Below are positions 53,961 to 62,736 of a stretch of DNA of 64,000 nucleotides, piece after piece. Within the stretch, counting starts at the first letter, position 1; every line of letters begins with the position of its first letter. This DNA is from Mycolicibacterium goodii (GTDB lineage: Bacteria > Actinomycetota > Actinomycetes > Mycobacteriales > Mycobacteriaceae). The translations under genes were made by a program, and so were the position numbers. Where the stretch lies: assembly GCF_001187505.1 (NCBI RefSeq), contig NZ_CP012150.1, forward strand, positions 5,366,048 through 5,430,047, written 5' to 3'. The notes beneath the pieces were generated by a model. It made no database searches. It worked only from the letters and a program-made list of their open reading frames with translations, and was not told where the DNA came from.

Positions 53961-55370
53961 ATGACCCGCCCGCGGCTGATCCTCAACGCCTTCACCATGA
54001 ACACCGCCACCCACGTCGCCTACGGGGCGTGGCGCAACCCCGAGAACCGCAGCCTGGAGTTCGACCAACTCGACGCGTGGGTGGACCTGGTCAAGCTCCT
54101 CGAACGCGGTAAGTTCGACTCGATCTTCTTCGCCGACGTGGTCGGGCTCTACGACGACTACCGCGGCGGGTGGGAGACCTACCTCCGAGAAGGCCTGCAG
54201 ATCCCCAATCACGATCCGTCGGCGATCGTTTCGGCCCTGGCGTTGTCCACCGAGCACCTGGGCCTGGTGATCACCAGTTCGGTGCTGCAGGATCACCCGT
54301 TCTCGTTCGCCCGCAAGATCTCCACCCTCGACCACGCCTCCAAGGGCCGCATCGGCTGGAACGTCGTCACCAGCGCGCTGCAGAACTCGGCACGCAACTT
54401 CGGCCTGGCCGAACGCGAGGAACACGACGAGCGCTACCAGTGGGCCGAGGAGTACACCGAGGTGGTCTACAAACTGTGGGAAGGCTCCTGGGACGACGAC
54501 GCGCTGTTGCGCGACCGCGAACGCGGCATCCACGCCGACCCGGACAAGGTGCACAAGATCCACCACGTCGGCAAGCGGTACCGCGTGGAGGGCCCGCACC
54601 TGAGCTTCCCGTCGCCGCAGCGCACCCCGGTGCTGTTCCAGGCCGGAACCTCCACCGCGGGACGAACATTCGCCGCGCGGCACGCCGAAGGCGTGTTCAT
54701 CAACGCGGTGTCGCCCAAGGGCGCCCGCGTGGTGATCGACGACACCCGTGACCGCGCCGTCGCGGCCGGACGCCGCCGCGAGGACATCAAGTTCTTCCAG
54801 GGCCTGTCGTTCGTCGTCGGCTCCACCGAGGCCGAGGCCAGAACCCGCGCCGCCGAACTCGACGAGTACCTCAGCATCGACGGTCTGATCGCACACCGCA
54901 GCGGCGGCATCGGCGTCGACCTCGGCGGTCTGGACCACCACACCCCCATCGGCGATCTGGCGCCCACCGTCCAGGGCACCCGCAGCACCATCGAGGCGCT
55001 CATCGCGGCCGCCCCGCCCGGCACCAACCCGACCATCGCCGACCTGGTGCGCCAGCAGCAGGAGTCCACCCGCATCGTCGGCACCCCCGAGCAGATCGCC
55101 GACGCGCTCGAGGAATGGCAGGACGCCGGCGTCGACGGGCTCAACATCCGCTACATCACCACGCCGGGAAGCTTCGAGGACTTCATCGACCACGTCGTGC
55201 CCGAGTTGCGGTCGCGCGGTCTGGCGCAGAGCGAGTACGCGCCCGGCACCCTGCGCGAGAAACTCTTCGGCGACGGCCCCTACCTGCCCGACCGGCACCC
55301 GGCACGGCACTGGCGCGGCCGGTTCAGCACACCGGATGTGGCCGTCCGAGCGGTCTCACAGCCGGGCTGA
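53961..55370 (+). CDS. FMN-dependent monooxygenase (NtaA/SnaA/DszA family)
   Basis: The 469-residue luciferase-fold enzyme has the group's blocks: LILNAFTMNTATHVAYGAWRNP, FDSIFFADVVG, HLGLVITSSV, RIGWNVVTSALQNSARNFG and the phosphate-binding FQAGTSTAGRTFAARHAEG. Family members oxidise nitrilotriacetate, EDTA, sulfones or antibiotics and need a separate flavin reductase; none is adjacent. The substrate is unknown. It precedes a DedA-like gene by 29 bases. Confidence 0.88.
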   Translation: MTRPRLILNAFTMNTATHVAYGAWRNPENRSLEFDQLDAWVDLVKLLERGKFDSIFFADVVGLYDDYRGGWETYLREGLQIPNHDPSAIVSALALSTEHLGLVITSSVLQDHPFSFARKISTLDHASKGRIGWNVVTSALQNSARNFGLAEREEHDERYQWAEEYTEVVYKLWEGSWDDDALLRDRERGIHADPDKVHKIHHVGKRYRVEGPHLSFPSPQRTPVLFQAGTSTAGRTFAARHAEGVFINAVSPKGARVVIDDTRDRAVAAGRRREDIKFFQGLSFVVGSTEAEARTRAAELDEYLSIDGLIAHRSGGIGVDLGGLDHHTPIGDLAPTVQGTRSTIEALIAAAPPGTNPTIADLVRQQQESTRIVGTPEQIADALEEWQDAGVDGLNIRYITTPGSFEDFIDHVVPELRSRGLAQSEYAPGTLREKLFGDGPYLPDRHPARHWRGRFSTPDVAVRAVSQPG

Positions 55371-55399
55371 GCCGGTCGTACGGGAGAATCGGGGTCAGC

Positions 55400-56131
55400 A
55401 TGACCGACTCCGACGATTCCCCCGCCGCCGGCCGCACCCGGCACATCATCCGGCTCACGCTGTTCGCGGCGTTGCTGATCGGGCTGTTCTACTTGGTGGC
55501 CGTCGCGCGCGTGATCAACATCGGTGACATCCGCGGCGCGGTGGCCGCCACCGGAGCGGTCGCTCCCCTGGTCTACGTCGTGGTGTCGGCGTGCCTGGGT
55601 GCGCTGTTCGTTCCCGGCCCCCTCCTGGCCGGCACCAGCGGCATCCTGTTCGGCCCGGTGCTCGGCACGTTCGTCACGCTGGGCGCCACCGTCGGCACCG
55701 CCACCGTCGCGAGCCTCATCGGTCGACGCGCCGGCCGCGAGAGCGCCCGCGGGGTGCTCGGCACCGAGCGCGCCGACCGGCTGGATCGCCAGATCGAACG
55801 CGGCGGGTTGTGGGCCGTCGTCGGGCAGCGGTTCGTCCCCGGCATCTCCGACGCGCTCGCCTCGTACGCCTTCGGCGCGTTCGGAGTTCCGTTGTGGCAG
55901 ATGGTCATCGGCTCGTTCATCGGATCGGCGCCGCGCGCGTTCGTCTACACCGCGCTGGGCGCGTCGATCAGTGACCTCTCGGCACCGCTGGCCTACACCG
56001 CGATCGCGGTGTGGTGCGTCACCGCGATCATCGGTGCGTTCGCCGCGCACCGTGGGTACCGGTCCTGGCGCACCCGGCACCGGGACCCGGCCGATCGCGA
56101 CGACCCGGAGCAGGCCCCGAAGACCGCGTGA
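55400..56131 (+). CDS. TVP38/TMEM64 (DedA-like) membrane protein
   Basis: The 243-residue protein has about six membrane segments with the SNARE-associated/VTT-domain pattern: VPGPLLAGTSGILFGPVLGT, RLDRQIERGGLWAVVGQRFVPGISDALASYAFGAFGVPLWQM and GSAPRAFVYTALG. Such proteins act in membrane lipid homeostasis. The ATG at 55400 excludes an extension lying inside the previous gene. Its stop abuts the tex stop on the other strand. Confidence 0.85.
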   Translation: MTDSDDSPAAGRTRHIIRLTLFAALLIGLFYLVAVARVINIGDIRGAVAATGAVAPLVYVVVSACLGALFVPGPLLAGTSGILFGPVLGTFVTLGATVGTATVASLIGRRAGRESARGVLGTERADRLDRQIERGGLWAVVGQRFVPGISDALASYAFGAFGVPLWQMVIGSFIGSAPRAFVYTALGASISDLSAPLAYTAIAVWCVTAIIGAFAAHRGYRSWRTRHRDPADRDDPEQAPKTA

Positions 56132-58576
56132 CTAACGGCCGAAACCGGCGTTGCGCAGCGCCTCGGCCATCGACCCCATCGGCTGGTCGCGGCGACCGGA
56201 GTTGCGGCCACGGTTGTTGCCGCCGTTCTTGCCACCATTGTTGCCACCGTTGTTGCGCCGGTCCCCGCCGCGGTTCTGATTGCCGCCGCGGTTCTGGCCG
56301 CCGTCGCGACGGTCGCCGCGCTTGCCCTTCTCGGGTTCGTCGTTGAGGCGCAGGCTCAGCCCGATGCGCTGGCGCTCCACGTCGACCTCGACCACCCGGA
56401 CCTTGACCACCTGACCCGACTTGACCACCTCATGCGGATCGGAGACGAAACGGTCGGCCATCGCCGAGACGTGCACCAGACCGTCCTGGTGCACACCCAC
56501 GTCGACGAACGCGCCGAACGCCGCCACGTTGGTCACGACGCCTTCGAGGATCATGCCCGGCTTGAGGTCGGCCACCTTCTCGACACCGGCGGCGAAGTTG
56601 GCGGTGGAGAACGCCGGACGCGGGTCGCGACCCGGCTTCTCCAACTCGGCGATGATGTCGGTGACCGTCGGGAGCCCGAACCGGTCGTCGGCGAACTCGG
56701 CCGGCTTGAGGTTGCGCAGCGTGCGGGTGTCCCCGATCAACTCGGCAAGCGTGACGCTGGCGCGGTCCAGGATGCGGCGCACCACCGGGTAGGACTCGGG
56801 GTGCACCCCGGACGCGTCGAGCGGGTCCTCGCCGTCACGGATGCGCAGGAAGCCCGCGCACTGCTCGAAAGCCTTGGGGCCCAAGCGCGGAACGTTCAGC
56901 AGCGCCTTGCGGTTGCGGAACGGCCCGGTGCTCTCGCGGTGCGCGACGATGGCCTCGGCCAGTGATTCGGTGACACCCGAAACCCGGGCGAGCAGCGGCA
57001 CCGACGCGGTGTTGAGGTCCACGCCGACGGCGTTCACGGCGTCCTCGACGACCGCGTCGAGGCTGCGCGCCAGCGAGCCCGGGGTGACATCGTGCTGGTA
57101 CTGGCCGACCCCGATGGACTTCGGGTCGATCTTCACCAGCTCGGCCAGCGGATCCTGCAGACGGCGCGCGATCGACACCGCGCCGCGCACGGTCACGTCG
57201 AGATCGGGCAGTTCCCGCGCGGCGTAGGCCGAGGCCGAATACACCGAGGCGCCCGCCTCGCTGACCATCGCCTTGATCGGCGGATTGGCCCCGGACTTGC
57301 GGATGTCGGAGATGAGTTCGGCGGCCAGCGCGTCGGTTTCGCGTGACGCGGTGCCATTGCCGATCGCGACGAGTTCGACGCCGTGGCGGGCGATCAACGC
57401 GCCGAGCGTGGCCTTGGCCTGATCCCACTGCTTCTGCGGCTGATGCGGGTAGATCGCGCAGGTTTCCAGCACCTTGCCGGTGCCGTCGACGACGGCGACC
57501 TTGACACCGGTGCGGTAGCCCGGATCCAGGCCGAGGGTGGTGCGGGTGCCGGCCGGTGCGGCCAGCAGCAGATCCTTGAGGTTGCGGGCGAACACCGCGA
57601 CGGCGTCCTCCTCGGCGCGCTGCCGCAGCCGGATCCGCGCGTCGACCGACGCCGAGATCATCAGCTTGGCGCGCCACGCCAGCCGTACGGTGGTGGACAG
57701 CCACGGCGTCGCGGGCGTCGACGAGGTCATGTCGATGCCGAGGGCCTGCGCGATCATTGCCTGGTACGCCTCGTCCTCGCCGCCGTCGAAGGTCAGCGAC
57801 AGGGCCTGCTCCTTCTCGCCGCGCAGCACCGCGAGCACGCGGTGCGACGGCATCTGCTCCAACGGCTCGGAGAACTCGAAGTAGTCGCGGAACTTCTGCG
57901 CCGCAGGGCTTTTCGCGGCCTCTTCGGAGAACGGCGCGGTGCGCAGTGAACCGTCGGACCAGAACTTCTCACGCGTGGCGCCGACCAGCTCGGCGTCCTC
58001 GGACGCCCGCTCGATGATGATGTGGCGCGCGCCGTCGAGCGCGGCGGCGGCGTCGGCGACGTTCTCGTTGAGGAACTCACCGGCCACCTCCTCGGGCACC
58101 AGCGTCGGATCGGCCAGCAACCGATCGGCCAGCGGCTCCAGTCCGGCTTCCCTGGCGATCTGCGCCTTGGTGCGACGCTTGGGCTTGTACGGCAGGTAAA
58201 TATCTTCGACCCTCGACTTCGTCTCCGCGGCGATCAGGGCGGCGCGCAGCTCGTCGGTGAGCTTGCCCTGCTCCTCGATCGAGGCCAGCACGGCCTCGCG
58301 GCGCGCGTCGAGCTCCCGCAGATAGGTCAGGCGCTCCTCCAGGGTGCGCAGCTGGCCGTCGTCGAGGCTTCCGGTGACCTCCTTGCGGTAGCGCGCGATG
58401 AACGGCACGGTCGAACCCTCGTCGAGCAGCTGGATGGCCGCGGCGACCTGGCGTTCACCGACGGACAGCTCCTCGGCCAACCGGGCGGTGATCGATCGGA
58501 CCTCGCGCACGCGAGGAGCAGATCCGGACGGTGGCACGCGAGGAGCAGATTCGGAGGTAGGCACGCTCTGAGTCAC
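56132..58576 (-). CDS. tex: Tex-family RNA-binding transcription accessory protein
   Basis: The protein of 814 residues has the Tex N-terminal helical domain (SITARLAEELSVGERQVAAAIQLLDEGSTVPFIARYRKEVTGSLDD), the YqgF nuclease-like fold (GLDPGYRTGVKVAVVD), helix-hairpin-helix repeats (NVPRLGPKAFEQCAGFLRI) and an S1 RNA-binding domain (GMILEGVVTNVAAFGAFVDVG). A C-terminal tail of about 60 residues is glycine/asparagine/arginine-rich. The GTG at 58576 is chosen; the segment just after it contains a 27-base repeat. Confidence 0.93.
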   Translation of the reverse strand: MTQSVPTSESAPRVPPSGSAPRVREVRSITARLAEELSVGERQVAAAIQLLDEGSTVPFIARYRKEVTGSLDDGQLRTLEERLTYLRELDARREAVLASIEEQGKLTDELRAALIAAETKSRVEDIYLPYKPKRRTKAQIAREAGLEPLADRLLADPTLVPEEVAGEFLNENVADAAAALDGARHIIIERASEDAELVGATREKFWSDGSLRTAPFSEEAAKSPAAQKFRDYFEFSEPLEQMPSHRVLAVLRGEKEQALSLTFDGGEDEAYQAMIAQALGIDMTSSTPATPWLSTTVRLAWRAKLMISASVDARIRLRQRAEEDAVAVFARNLKDLLLAAPAGTRTTLGLDPGYRTGVKVAVVDGTGKVLETCAIYPHQPQKQWDQAKATLGALIARHGVELVAIGNGTASRETDALAAELISDIRKSGANPPIKAMVSEAGASVYSASAYAARELPDLDVTVRGAVSIARRLQDPLAELVKIDPKSIGVGQYQHDVTPGSLARSLDAVVEDAVNAVGVDLNTASVPLLARVSGVTESLAEAIVAHRESTGPFRNRKALLNVPRLGPKAFEQCAGFLRIRDGEDPLDASGVHPESYPVVRRILDRASVTLAELIGDTRTLRNLKPAEFADDRFGLPTVTDIIAELEKPGRDPRPAFSTANFAAGVEKVADLKPGMILEGVVTNVAAFGAFVDVGVHQDGLVHVSAMADRFVSDPHEVVKSGQVVKVRVVEVDVERQRIGLSLRLNDEPEKGKRGDRRDGGQNRGGNQNRGGDRRNNGGNNGGKNGGNNRGRNSGRRDQPMGSMAEALRNAGFGR
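58507..58555. repeat. Tandem 27-base repeat in the tex N-terminus
   Basis: GCACGCGAGGAGCAGATCCG (58507-58526) recurs with one change at 58534-58553, a period of 27 bases. It encodes a repeated Ser-Ala-Pro-Arg-Val nine-residue unit before the conserved domain. It is probably a lineage-specific insertion by slippage and should vary between strains. Confidence 0.7.
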
Positions 58577-58646
58577 GTCGCAGGACCCTACCGAATCCCG
58601 CTGACAACGCCGCGTCACGCCGACTGTGTGTCCGTCACCGGGGCGG

Positions 58647-59129
58647 TCACACCGCCAGGGCCTGCGGTGAGAGTTCCTTGAGCATGGCGTTCGCCCAGCG
58701 CATCTGCCGTAGCGACTGCGGATGGCACTGCTGGGTCAGGGCCAGCAGATCGTGGTCCTTGGTGGCCTGGGCGCCCTGTGCGAGCAGTTCCCAGTCCAGC
58801 GACACACCCGCGGCGATGCGGTGCACGCGGCGCAGATCGGCCAGCAGCAGCAGGGCCGGTTCCGGCCTTGTGCGCAGCGCGTCGCTGAGCTTCTCCTGCA
58901 GCCACCGCCTGGCGTGGATGCGGCGCGGGCCGGCGGGCAGCCGCACCCGGTACCGCCGCCCGTGCCGGGCCAGCAGCTCGACGTGCTCGTCGCACCAGCC
59001 GGCCAGGTCGCCGGCGATGTGGCAGATGTCCTGGTCGCTGTGGTGGCGGGCGGCGATCGCCCGCAGCGCGTGCGCGAGGTGGCGCTCGCTGCGGTGCAAC
59101 TGGATGATCGGCAACGCGAGCTTGCTCAT
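58647..59129 (-). CDS. Small helical His/Arg-rich protein downstream of the molybdo-enzyme
   Basis: The 160-residue soluble protein begins MSKLALPIIQLHRSERHLAHALRAIAARHHSDQ and consists of amphipathic helices. It has many histidines and aspartates in its first half (HLAHALR, RHHSDQDICHIAGDL), suggestive of a four-helix metal-binding bundle but matching no family I recognise. It has AGGAGG before the ATG at 59129 and starts 13 bases after the molybdopterin oxidoreductase stop, so the two are an operon; it may be a partner or maturation factor. Confidence 0.7.
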   Translation of the reverse strand: MSKLALPIIQLHRSERHLAHALRAIAARHHSDQDICHIAGDLAGWCDEHVELLARHGRRYRVRLPAGPRRIHARRWLQEKLSDALRTRPEPALLLLADLRRVHRIAAGVSLDWELLAQGAQATKDHDLLALTQQCHPQSLRQMRWANAMLKELSPQALAV

Positions 59130-59142
59130 CTTTGCCTCCTGG

Positions 59143-61521
59143 TCAGAGTTGTTCGTCGGCGAGCGCATCGGGTGCGGCGGGTACCGGGCCGCGGTCGGTG
59201 CCCGCGCCGAGGCGACGCACCGACGCGGCCGCGGTCTTGAAGATCGGTTGTTTGGACACCGGGTCCCAGTCGGTGAGCGTCAGCTCGTTGGCCGCGCGGT
59301 GATGGCCGCCTGCCCCGCCGTCCCAGTACCCGTAGTGGAAGGGCAGGAACACCACGCCGCGGCGCGCGTCGGTGAGGCGCGCGGTGGCCGTCACGCAGCC
59401 ACGCACCGTGCGGATCTCAACCCGGTCCCCCTCGACGATGCCCGCGCGACGCGCATCGGCGCGCGCCATCTCCACCCAGACCTCGGGCGCGGCGGCTTGC
59501 AGTTGCGGGGTGCGGCCCGTCTTGGTGCGGGTGTGGAAGTGGTACACCGTGCGGCCGGTGATCAACACGTACGGATACTCGGCCGACGGACGTTCGTGCG
59601 GCGGCACGTACTCGGCGGCCTTGATGATGGCCTTGCCGAACGGGTTCATGGCCCGGTACTCGGTGGGTTCCAGCGGCGCGCCGGTGATCAGGTCCTTGCC
59701 GTACGCCTCGCAGTAGTCGGGTGCGGCGAAGAACTTCCCGTCGGCGTAGAGACGCTCGGCGCCGTCGGGATGCTCGGCGTTGCAGGGCCATTGGATTCCG
59801 CTCGCGCCCCGCAACTTCTGGTACGTCAGCCGGGTGTAGTCGCACGGGCGCCCGGCGCTGCAGCGTTTCCACGCCTCGAACGCCTCCTCGGGTGTGTTCC
59901 ACGTCGGCAGCGGTGCGCCGTCCTTGTCGCGGAAGTCCATTCGGCGGGCGTAGTCGAGGAAGATGTCAAGGTCGGACCGGGCCTGCCCGGGCGGGTCGAT
60001 CGCCTTGTCCGAAATGTGCACCGTGCGATCGGCATTCGTGAACGTCCCGGTCTTCTCGGCCCACGCCGCGGCGGGCAGCACCACATCGGCCAGCTGCGCG
60101 GTCTCGGTGAGAAACAGGTCCTGCACCACCAGGAACAGCCGATCCTGCGCGAGGATCCGGCGGATGCGGGCCAGCTCGGGCAACGACACCGCGGGGTTGG
60201 TCGCGCTCACCCACAGCATCCGCAGTGACCCCTCTTCGGCGTAGCGCAACATCTGCATGGCATGGGTGGGCGGGGCGTAGTGCGGGATCGCCGTGACGTC
60301 CAGGTTCCACAGCGTCGCGAGTTCCTCGATGTGAGAATCGTTGGCCCAGTTGCGGAATCCGGCGAGGTCGCCGTCGGCGCCGCACTCGCGGGTGTTCTCG
60401 GCCGTGGGTTGGCCGTTCATCTGCAGCAGGCCGCAGCCGGGCCTGCCGAGCATGCCCCGCACCAGGTGGATGTTGTTCACCTGCACCGCGGCCGCGGTGG
60501 CCTGATGCGATTGGTAGAACCCCTGCAGCACGGTCGACATCAGCCGCTCGGCCGTGCCGATCAGTTCGCCGGCCCACCGCACGTCGTTGGCATCGACGCC
60601 ACAGATCTCGGCGACGCGCTCCGGCGGGAACTCGGCGACGCGCTTGCGGAGCTCGTGAAAGCCGACCGTGTGCGCCTCGATGTAGTCGTGGTCCACCCAG
60701 TCGTGGTCGAGGATTTCGTGCAGAAGGCCGTTCATCAGGGCCACGTTGGTGCCCGGCAGCGGCGCGAGATGCACGGTGGCGTGCTCGGCCACCGGGGTGG
60801 ACCGCGGGTCCACGCACACGATCGCCGGCGGGTTCGGCCCGGCGAGGCGGTCCAGCATGCGCATCCACAACACCGTCTGGGTCTCGGCGACGTTGTGGCC
60901 GTAGAGCGCGATGACGTCGGCGTGGTCGACGTCGGTGTAGGAGCCGGGTTGGCCGTCGCAGCCGAACGATTCCTTGAGCGCCTCGGCCGCCGTCGCGGTG
61001 CACAGCCGGGTGTTGCCGTCGACGTGGTTGGTGCCGATCGCGCCGTGCGCGATCACGCACTGCGTGTAGTACTCCTCGAGGAACAGCTGCCCGGAGGTGT
61101 AGAAGCCGATCGAGTTGGGGCCGCGCTCGTCGAGCAACTGCCTGCTGCGGGTGACGATGCGGTTCATCGCGGTGTCCCAGTCGGATTCGACCAGGGTTCC
61201 GTTGTCTCGCACGAGCGGTGTGCGGAGTCGGTCTTTCGAGTGGTTCGCCTGCCAGCCGTACAGATCCTTGGGGTCGAGACGGCCGTGGTTGATCCGGTCG
61301 CCGGGCCGGCCGCGCACGCCCACGATGCGGCCGTCCTTGACCGCGATGTCGAGTCCGTCGCCGTTGGAGTGCAGCACCGCGGCCGACTGCACCCAGGTGT
61401 CGACGTCGTCGGCGGTGACCCCACGTGTGAGGTACTGATCGACGCGCTGCGGCCACGGCTCGCCCGGCGCGTACGGCGTCCTGGAACCCCACGGATCCGA
61501 GATCCGGTCTGTGCGAGCCAT
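59143..61521 (-). CDS. Molybdopterin oxidoreductase lacking the [4Fe-4S] ligands
   Basis: The 792-residue protein belongs to the DMSO-reductase superfamily (formate dehydrogenase/nitrate reductase-like). It has the molybdopterin domains, the Mo-ligand cysteine at C174 (TRLCTATA), GQPTAENTRECG and a C-terminal dinucleotide-binding domain (VLITGRTVYHFHTRTKTGR). The four cysteines that bind the N-terminal iron-sulfur cluster in relatives are replaced by A48, H51, D55 and D83, while K85 is retained. The enzyme therefore cannot form the usual cluster and must pass electrons another way. The ATG at 61521 follows GGCAGGAG. Substrate unknown. Confidence 0.88.
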   Translation of the reverse strand: MARTDRISDPWGSRTPYAPGEPWPQRVDQYLTRGVTADDVDTWVQSAAVLHSNGDGLDIAVKDGRIVGVRGRPGDRINHGRLDPKDLYGWQANHSKDRLRTPLVRDNGTLVESDWDTAMNRIVTRSRQLLDERGPNSIGFYTSGQLFLEEYYTQCVIAHGAIGTNHVDGNTRLCTATAAEALKESFGCDGQPGSYTDVDHADVIALYGHNVAETQTVLWMRMLDRLAGPNPPAIVCVDPRSTPVAEHATVHLAPLPGTNVALMNGLLHEILDHDWVDHDYIEAHTVGFHELRKRVAEFPPERVAEICGVDANDVRWAGELIGTAERLMSTVLQGFYQSHQATAAAVQVNNIHLVRGMLGRPGCGLLQMNGQPTAENTRECGADGDLAGFRNWANDSHIEELATLWNLDVTAIPHYAPPTHAMQMLRYAEEGSLRMLWVSATNPAVSLPELARIRRILAQDRLFLVVQDLFLTETAQLADVVLPAAAWAEKTGTFTNADRTVHISDKAIDPPGQARSDLDIFLDYARRMDFRDKDGAPLPTWNTPEEAFEAWKRCSAGRPCDYTRLTYQKLRGASGIQWPCNAEHPDGAERLYADGKFFAAPDYCEAYGKDLITGAPLEPTEYRAMNPFGKAIIKAAEYVPPHERPSAEYPYVLITGRTVYHFHTRTKTGRTPQLQAAAPEVWVEMARADARRAGIVEGDRVEIRTVRGCVTATARLTDARRGVVFLPFHYGYWDGGAGGHHRAANELTLTDWDPVSKQPIFKTAAASVRRLGAGTDRGPVPAAPDALADEQL

Positions 61522-61623
61522 GATCGTGCTCCTGCCCTGTCGCGTGTGCCACGCTTTCACGGGCCTACCCGGGCGATGACCACCTGAAACGGGTGCACAG
61601 CAACACCGAAGGATCGCTCGCGA

Positions 61624-61650
61624 AAAGAAAAACGCCGGCACTTGGCCGGC
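61624..61650 (-). terminator. Intrinsic terminator after tRNA-Val(CAC)
   Basis: On the minus strand GCCGGC-CAAGT-GCCGGC (61650-61634) is followed by GTTTTTCTTTT, a stem with a T-run: a classical rho-independent terminator 28 bases past the tRNA. Such terminators are uncommon in mycobacterial protein genes. Confidence 0.85.
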
Positions 61651-61678
61651 GCATGCGGTGAACCGCGAATATTTGTGG

Positions 61679-61750
61679 TGGTCCCGGCTGGGTTCGAACC
61701 AGCGACCTTCCGCGTGTGAGGCGGACGCTCTCCCACTGAGCTACGAGACC
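61679..61750 (-). tRNA. tRNA-Val (CAC)
   Basis: The 72-base minus-strand sequence folds into a full cloverleaf: acceptor GGTCTCG/CGGGACC, D-arm GCTC/GAGC, anticodon arm TCCGC with loop CTCACAC (anticodon CAC, reading GUG), and T-arm GCTGG-TTCGAAC-CCAGC. CCA is not encoded. A TAGTCT hexamer at 61768-61773 is a plausible -10. Confidence 0.96.
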
Positions 61751-62109
61751 ATTGGGAACGAGGAGGAAGACTAGCACGCCTGCCCCGCAGAACCGGAATC
61801 GCCTGCCCAGCGGCTTTCGATTGCCGGCGCGTGGGACTCGGACCGACCGGCGTCGCGCGGAGGTTTGACTGCGGGCGGCTGGGGTAACCAGTGGGACAGG
61901 TGTGACGCCTGTGGGCAAGGTCACACCCTCGGCGCGTGCCCACGCTCGATGCCGAAACCCGCCGATTCACCTCGACGGACGCGCCCCCGACCTGCCACGA
62001 AACATCGTTTTTGACCGCCCGTTCCCCGTTCGTAATGCGGATTTGTGCCTTTGAGCATCCGTCGACTAATGTTCTGCATCGCGACGGGCGACGATCTCGC
62101 TCGTGGCGC
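61751..62109. other. Intergenic region between divergent tRNA transcripts
   Basis: No gene is supported in these 359 bases. They hold the minus-strand -10 candidate TAGTCT (61768-61773) for tRNA-Val(CAC) and the plus-strand promoter at 62043-62072 for the three-tRNA cluster. Nothing else was found in it. Confidence 0.6.
62043..62072 (+). promoter_or_regulatory. Promoter of the Gly-Cys-Val tRNA cluster
   Basis: TTGTGC (62043-62048) and TAATGT (62067-62072) are separated by 18 bases, a good SigA-type promoter. Transcription would begin near 62079, about 30 bases before the first tRNA. Confidence 0.65.
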
Positions 62110-62182
62110 GCGGATGTAGCGCAGTTGGTAGCGCATCACCTTGCCAAGGTGAGGGTCGCGGGTTCGAATCCCGTCATCCGCT
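62110..62182 (+). tRNA. tRNA-Gly (GCC)
   Basis: The cloverleaf is complete: acceptor GCGGATG/CATCCGC with discriminator T, D-arm GCGC/GCGC, anticodon loop TTGCCAA (anticodon GCC), and T-loop TTCGAAT. It is the first tRNA of a three-gene plus-strand cluster. Confidence 0.96.
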
Positions 62183-62210
62183 CGAAGGTGCGAAAGGCAT
62201 CAACCCCCGC

Positions 62211-62281
62211 GGTGGAGTGGCCGAGTGGTGAGGCAACGGCCTGCAAAGCCGTGCACACGGGTTCGATTCCCGTCTCCACCT
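62211..62281 (+). tRNA. tRNA-Cys (GCA)
   Basis: Acceptor GGTGGAG/CTCCACC, anticodon loop CTGCAAA (anticodon GCA), T-loop TTCGATT and discriminator T, as expected for cysteine tRNA. It lies 28 bases after tRNA-Gly. Confidence 0.96.
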
Positions 62282-62296
62282 CCAACAGTTCGACCA

Positions 62297-62371
62297 GCGC
62301 GATTAGCTCAGCGGGAGAGCGCTTCCCTGACACGGAAGAGGTCACTGGTTCAATCCCAGTATCGCGCACCA
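62297..62371 (+). tRNA. tRNA-Val (GAC)
   Basis: Acceptor GCGCGAT/ATCGCGC, D-arm GCTC/GAGC, anticodon loop CTGACAC (anticodon GAC), T-loop TTCAATC, and an encoded CCA at 62369-62371. It is last in the cluster and is followed directly by atypical sequence, so its 3' end is a possible integration site. Confidence 0.96.
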
Positions 62372-62736
62372 GCATTACCGCAGGTCAACGGCTATTTCTG
62401 AATCAAGATCGGACGCTCGGGACCTAAACGGGACCTTACCGCAACTGCAGATTAGGTCCGGCCCGCCTCCGCTGCTGCAAACCGCCCGGCACGTTTGCGC
62501 GAATCCCCGCATCTGCCTACATTGACCCCGACGGCTCCCTCATCATGCGGGACAACGAGCAGACGGCGGCCTGGACCCCCGAGATCCACGAACCGTTTCC
62601 GACGCTGATCGGAGATGAGGGCGGCCTCTCGTGAGACCCGTCGTCCGGGGTCGGTGCCGGCTGGGCATGCACCCGTAATGTTCGCGCGGTGGCTGGGTGC
62701 GCGGGCAGCGGGCCAAGGCTGTGCTCGGCGCCGGCG
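62372..62736. other. Atypical segment after the tRNA cluster
   Basis: This 365-base gap contains GGGACCT at 62419-62425 and 62430-62436 and the inverted copy TTAGGTCC at 62452-62459, which pairs with GGACCTAA at 62420-62427. A frame open from 62428 to 62634 ends in a protein-like stretch with only one ATG (62545). These are consistent with the arm of an integrated element, but no integrase is in the window. Confidence 0.4.
62428..62634 (+). pseudogene. Possible truncated gene (3' fragment)
   Basis: From a stop at 62425 the frame stays open for 68 codons to the stop at 62632-62634, with no usable start before ATG 62545 (29 residues: MRDNEQTAAWTPEIHEPFPT, then a short tail). The preceding AYIDPDGSLI is also protein-like. 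It reads like the 3' end of a gene whose 5' part was lost, or a very small ORF. No homology is recognised. Confidence 0.3.

Noticed and set aside
61565..61970. Minus-strand ORFs across the tRNA-Val(CAC) gene
   Set aside because: They run through a certain tRNA and its terminator.
62420..62459. Terminator formed by GGACCTAA/TTAGGTCC
   Set aside because: The loop is 24 bases and no T-run follows, so it is kept only as a repeat.
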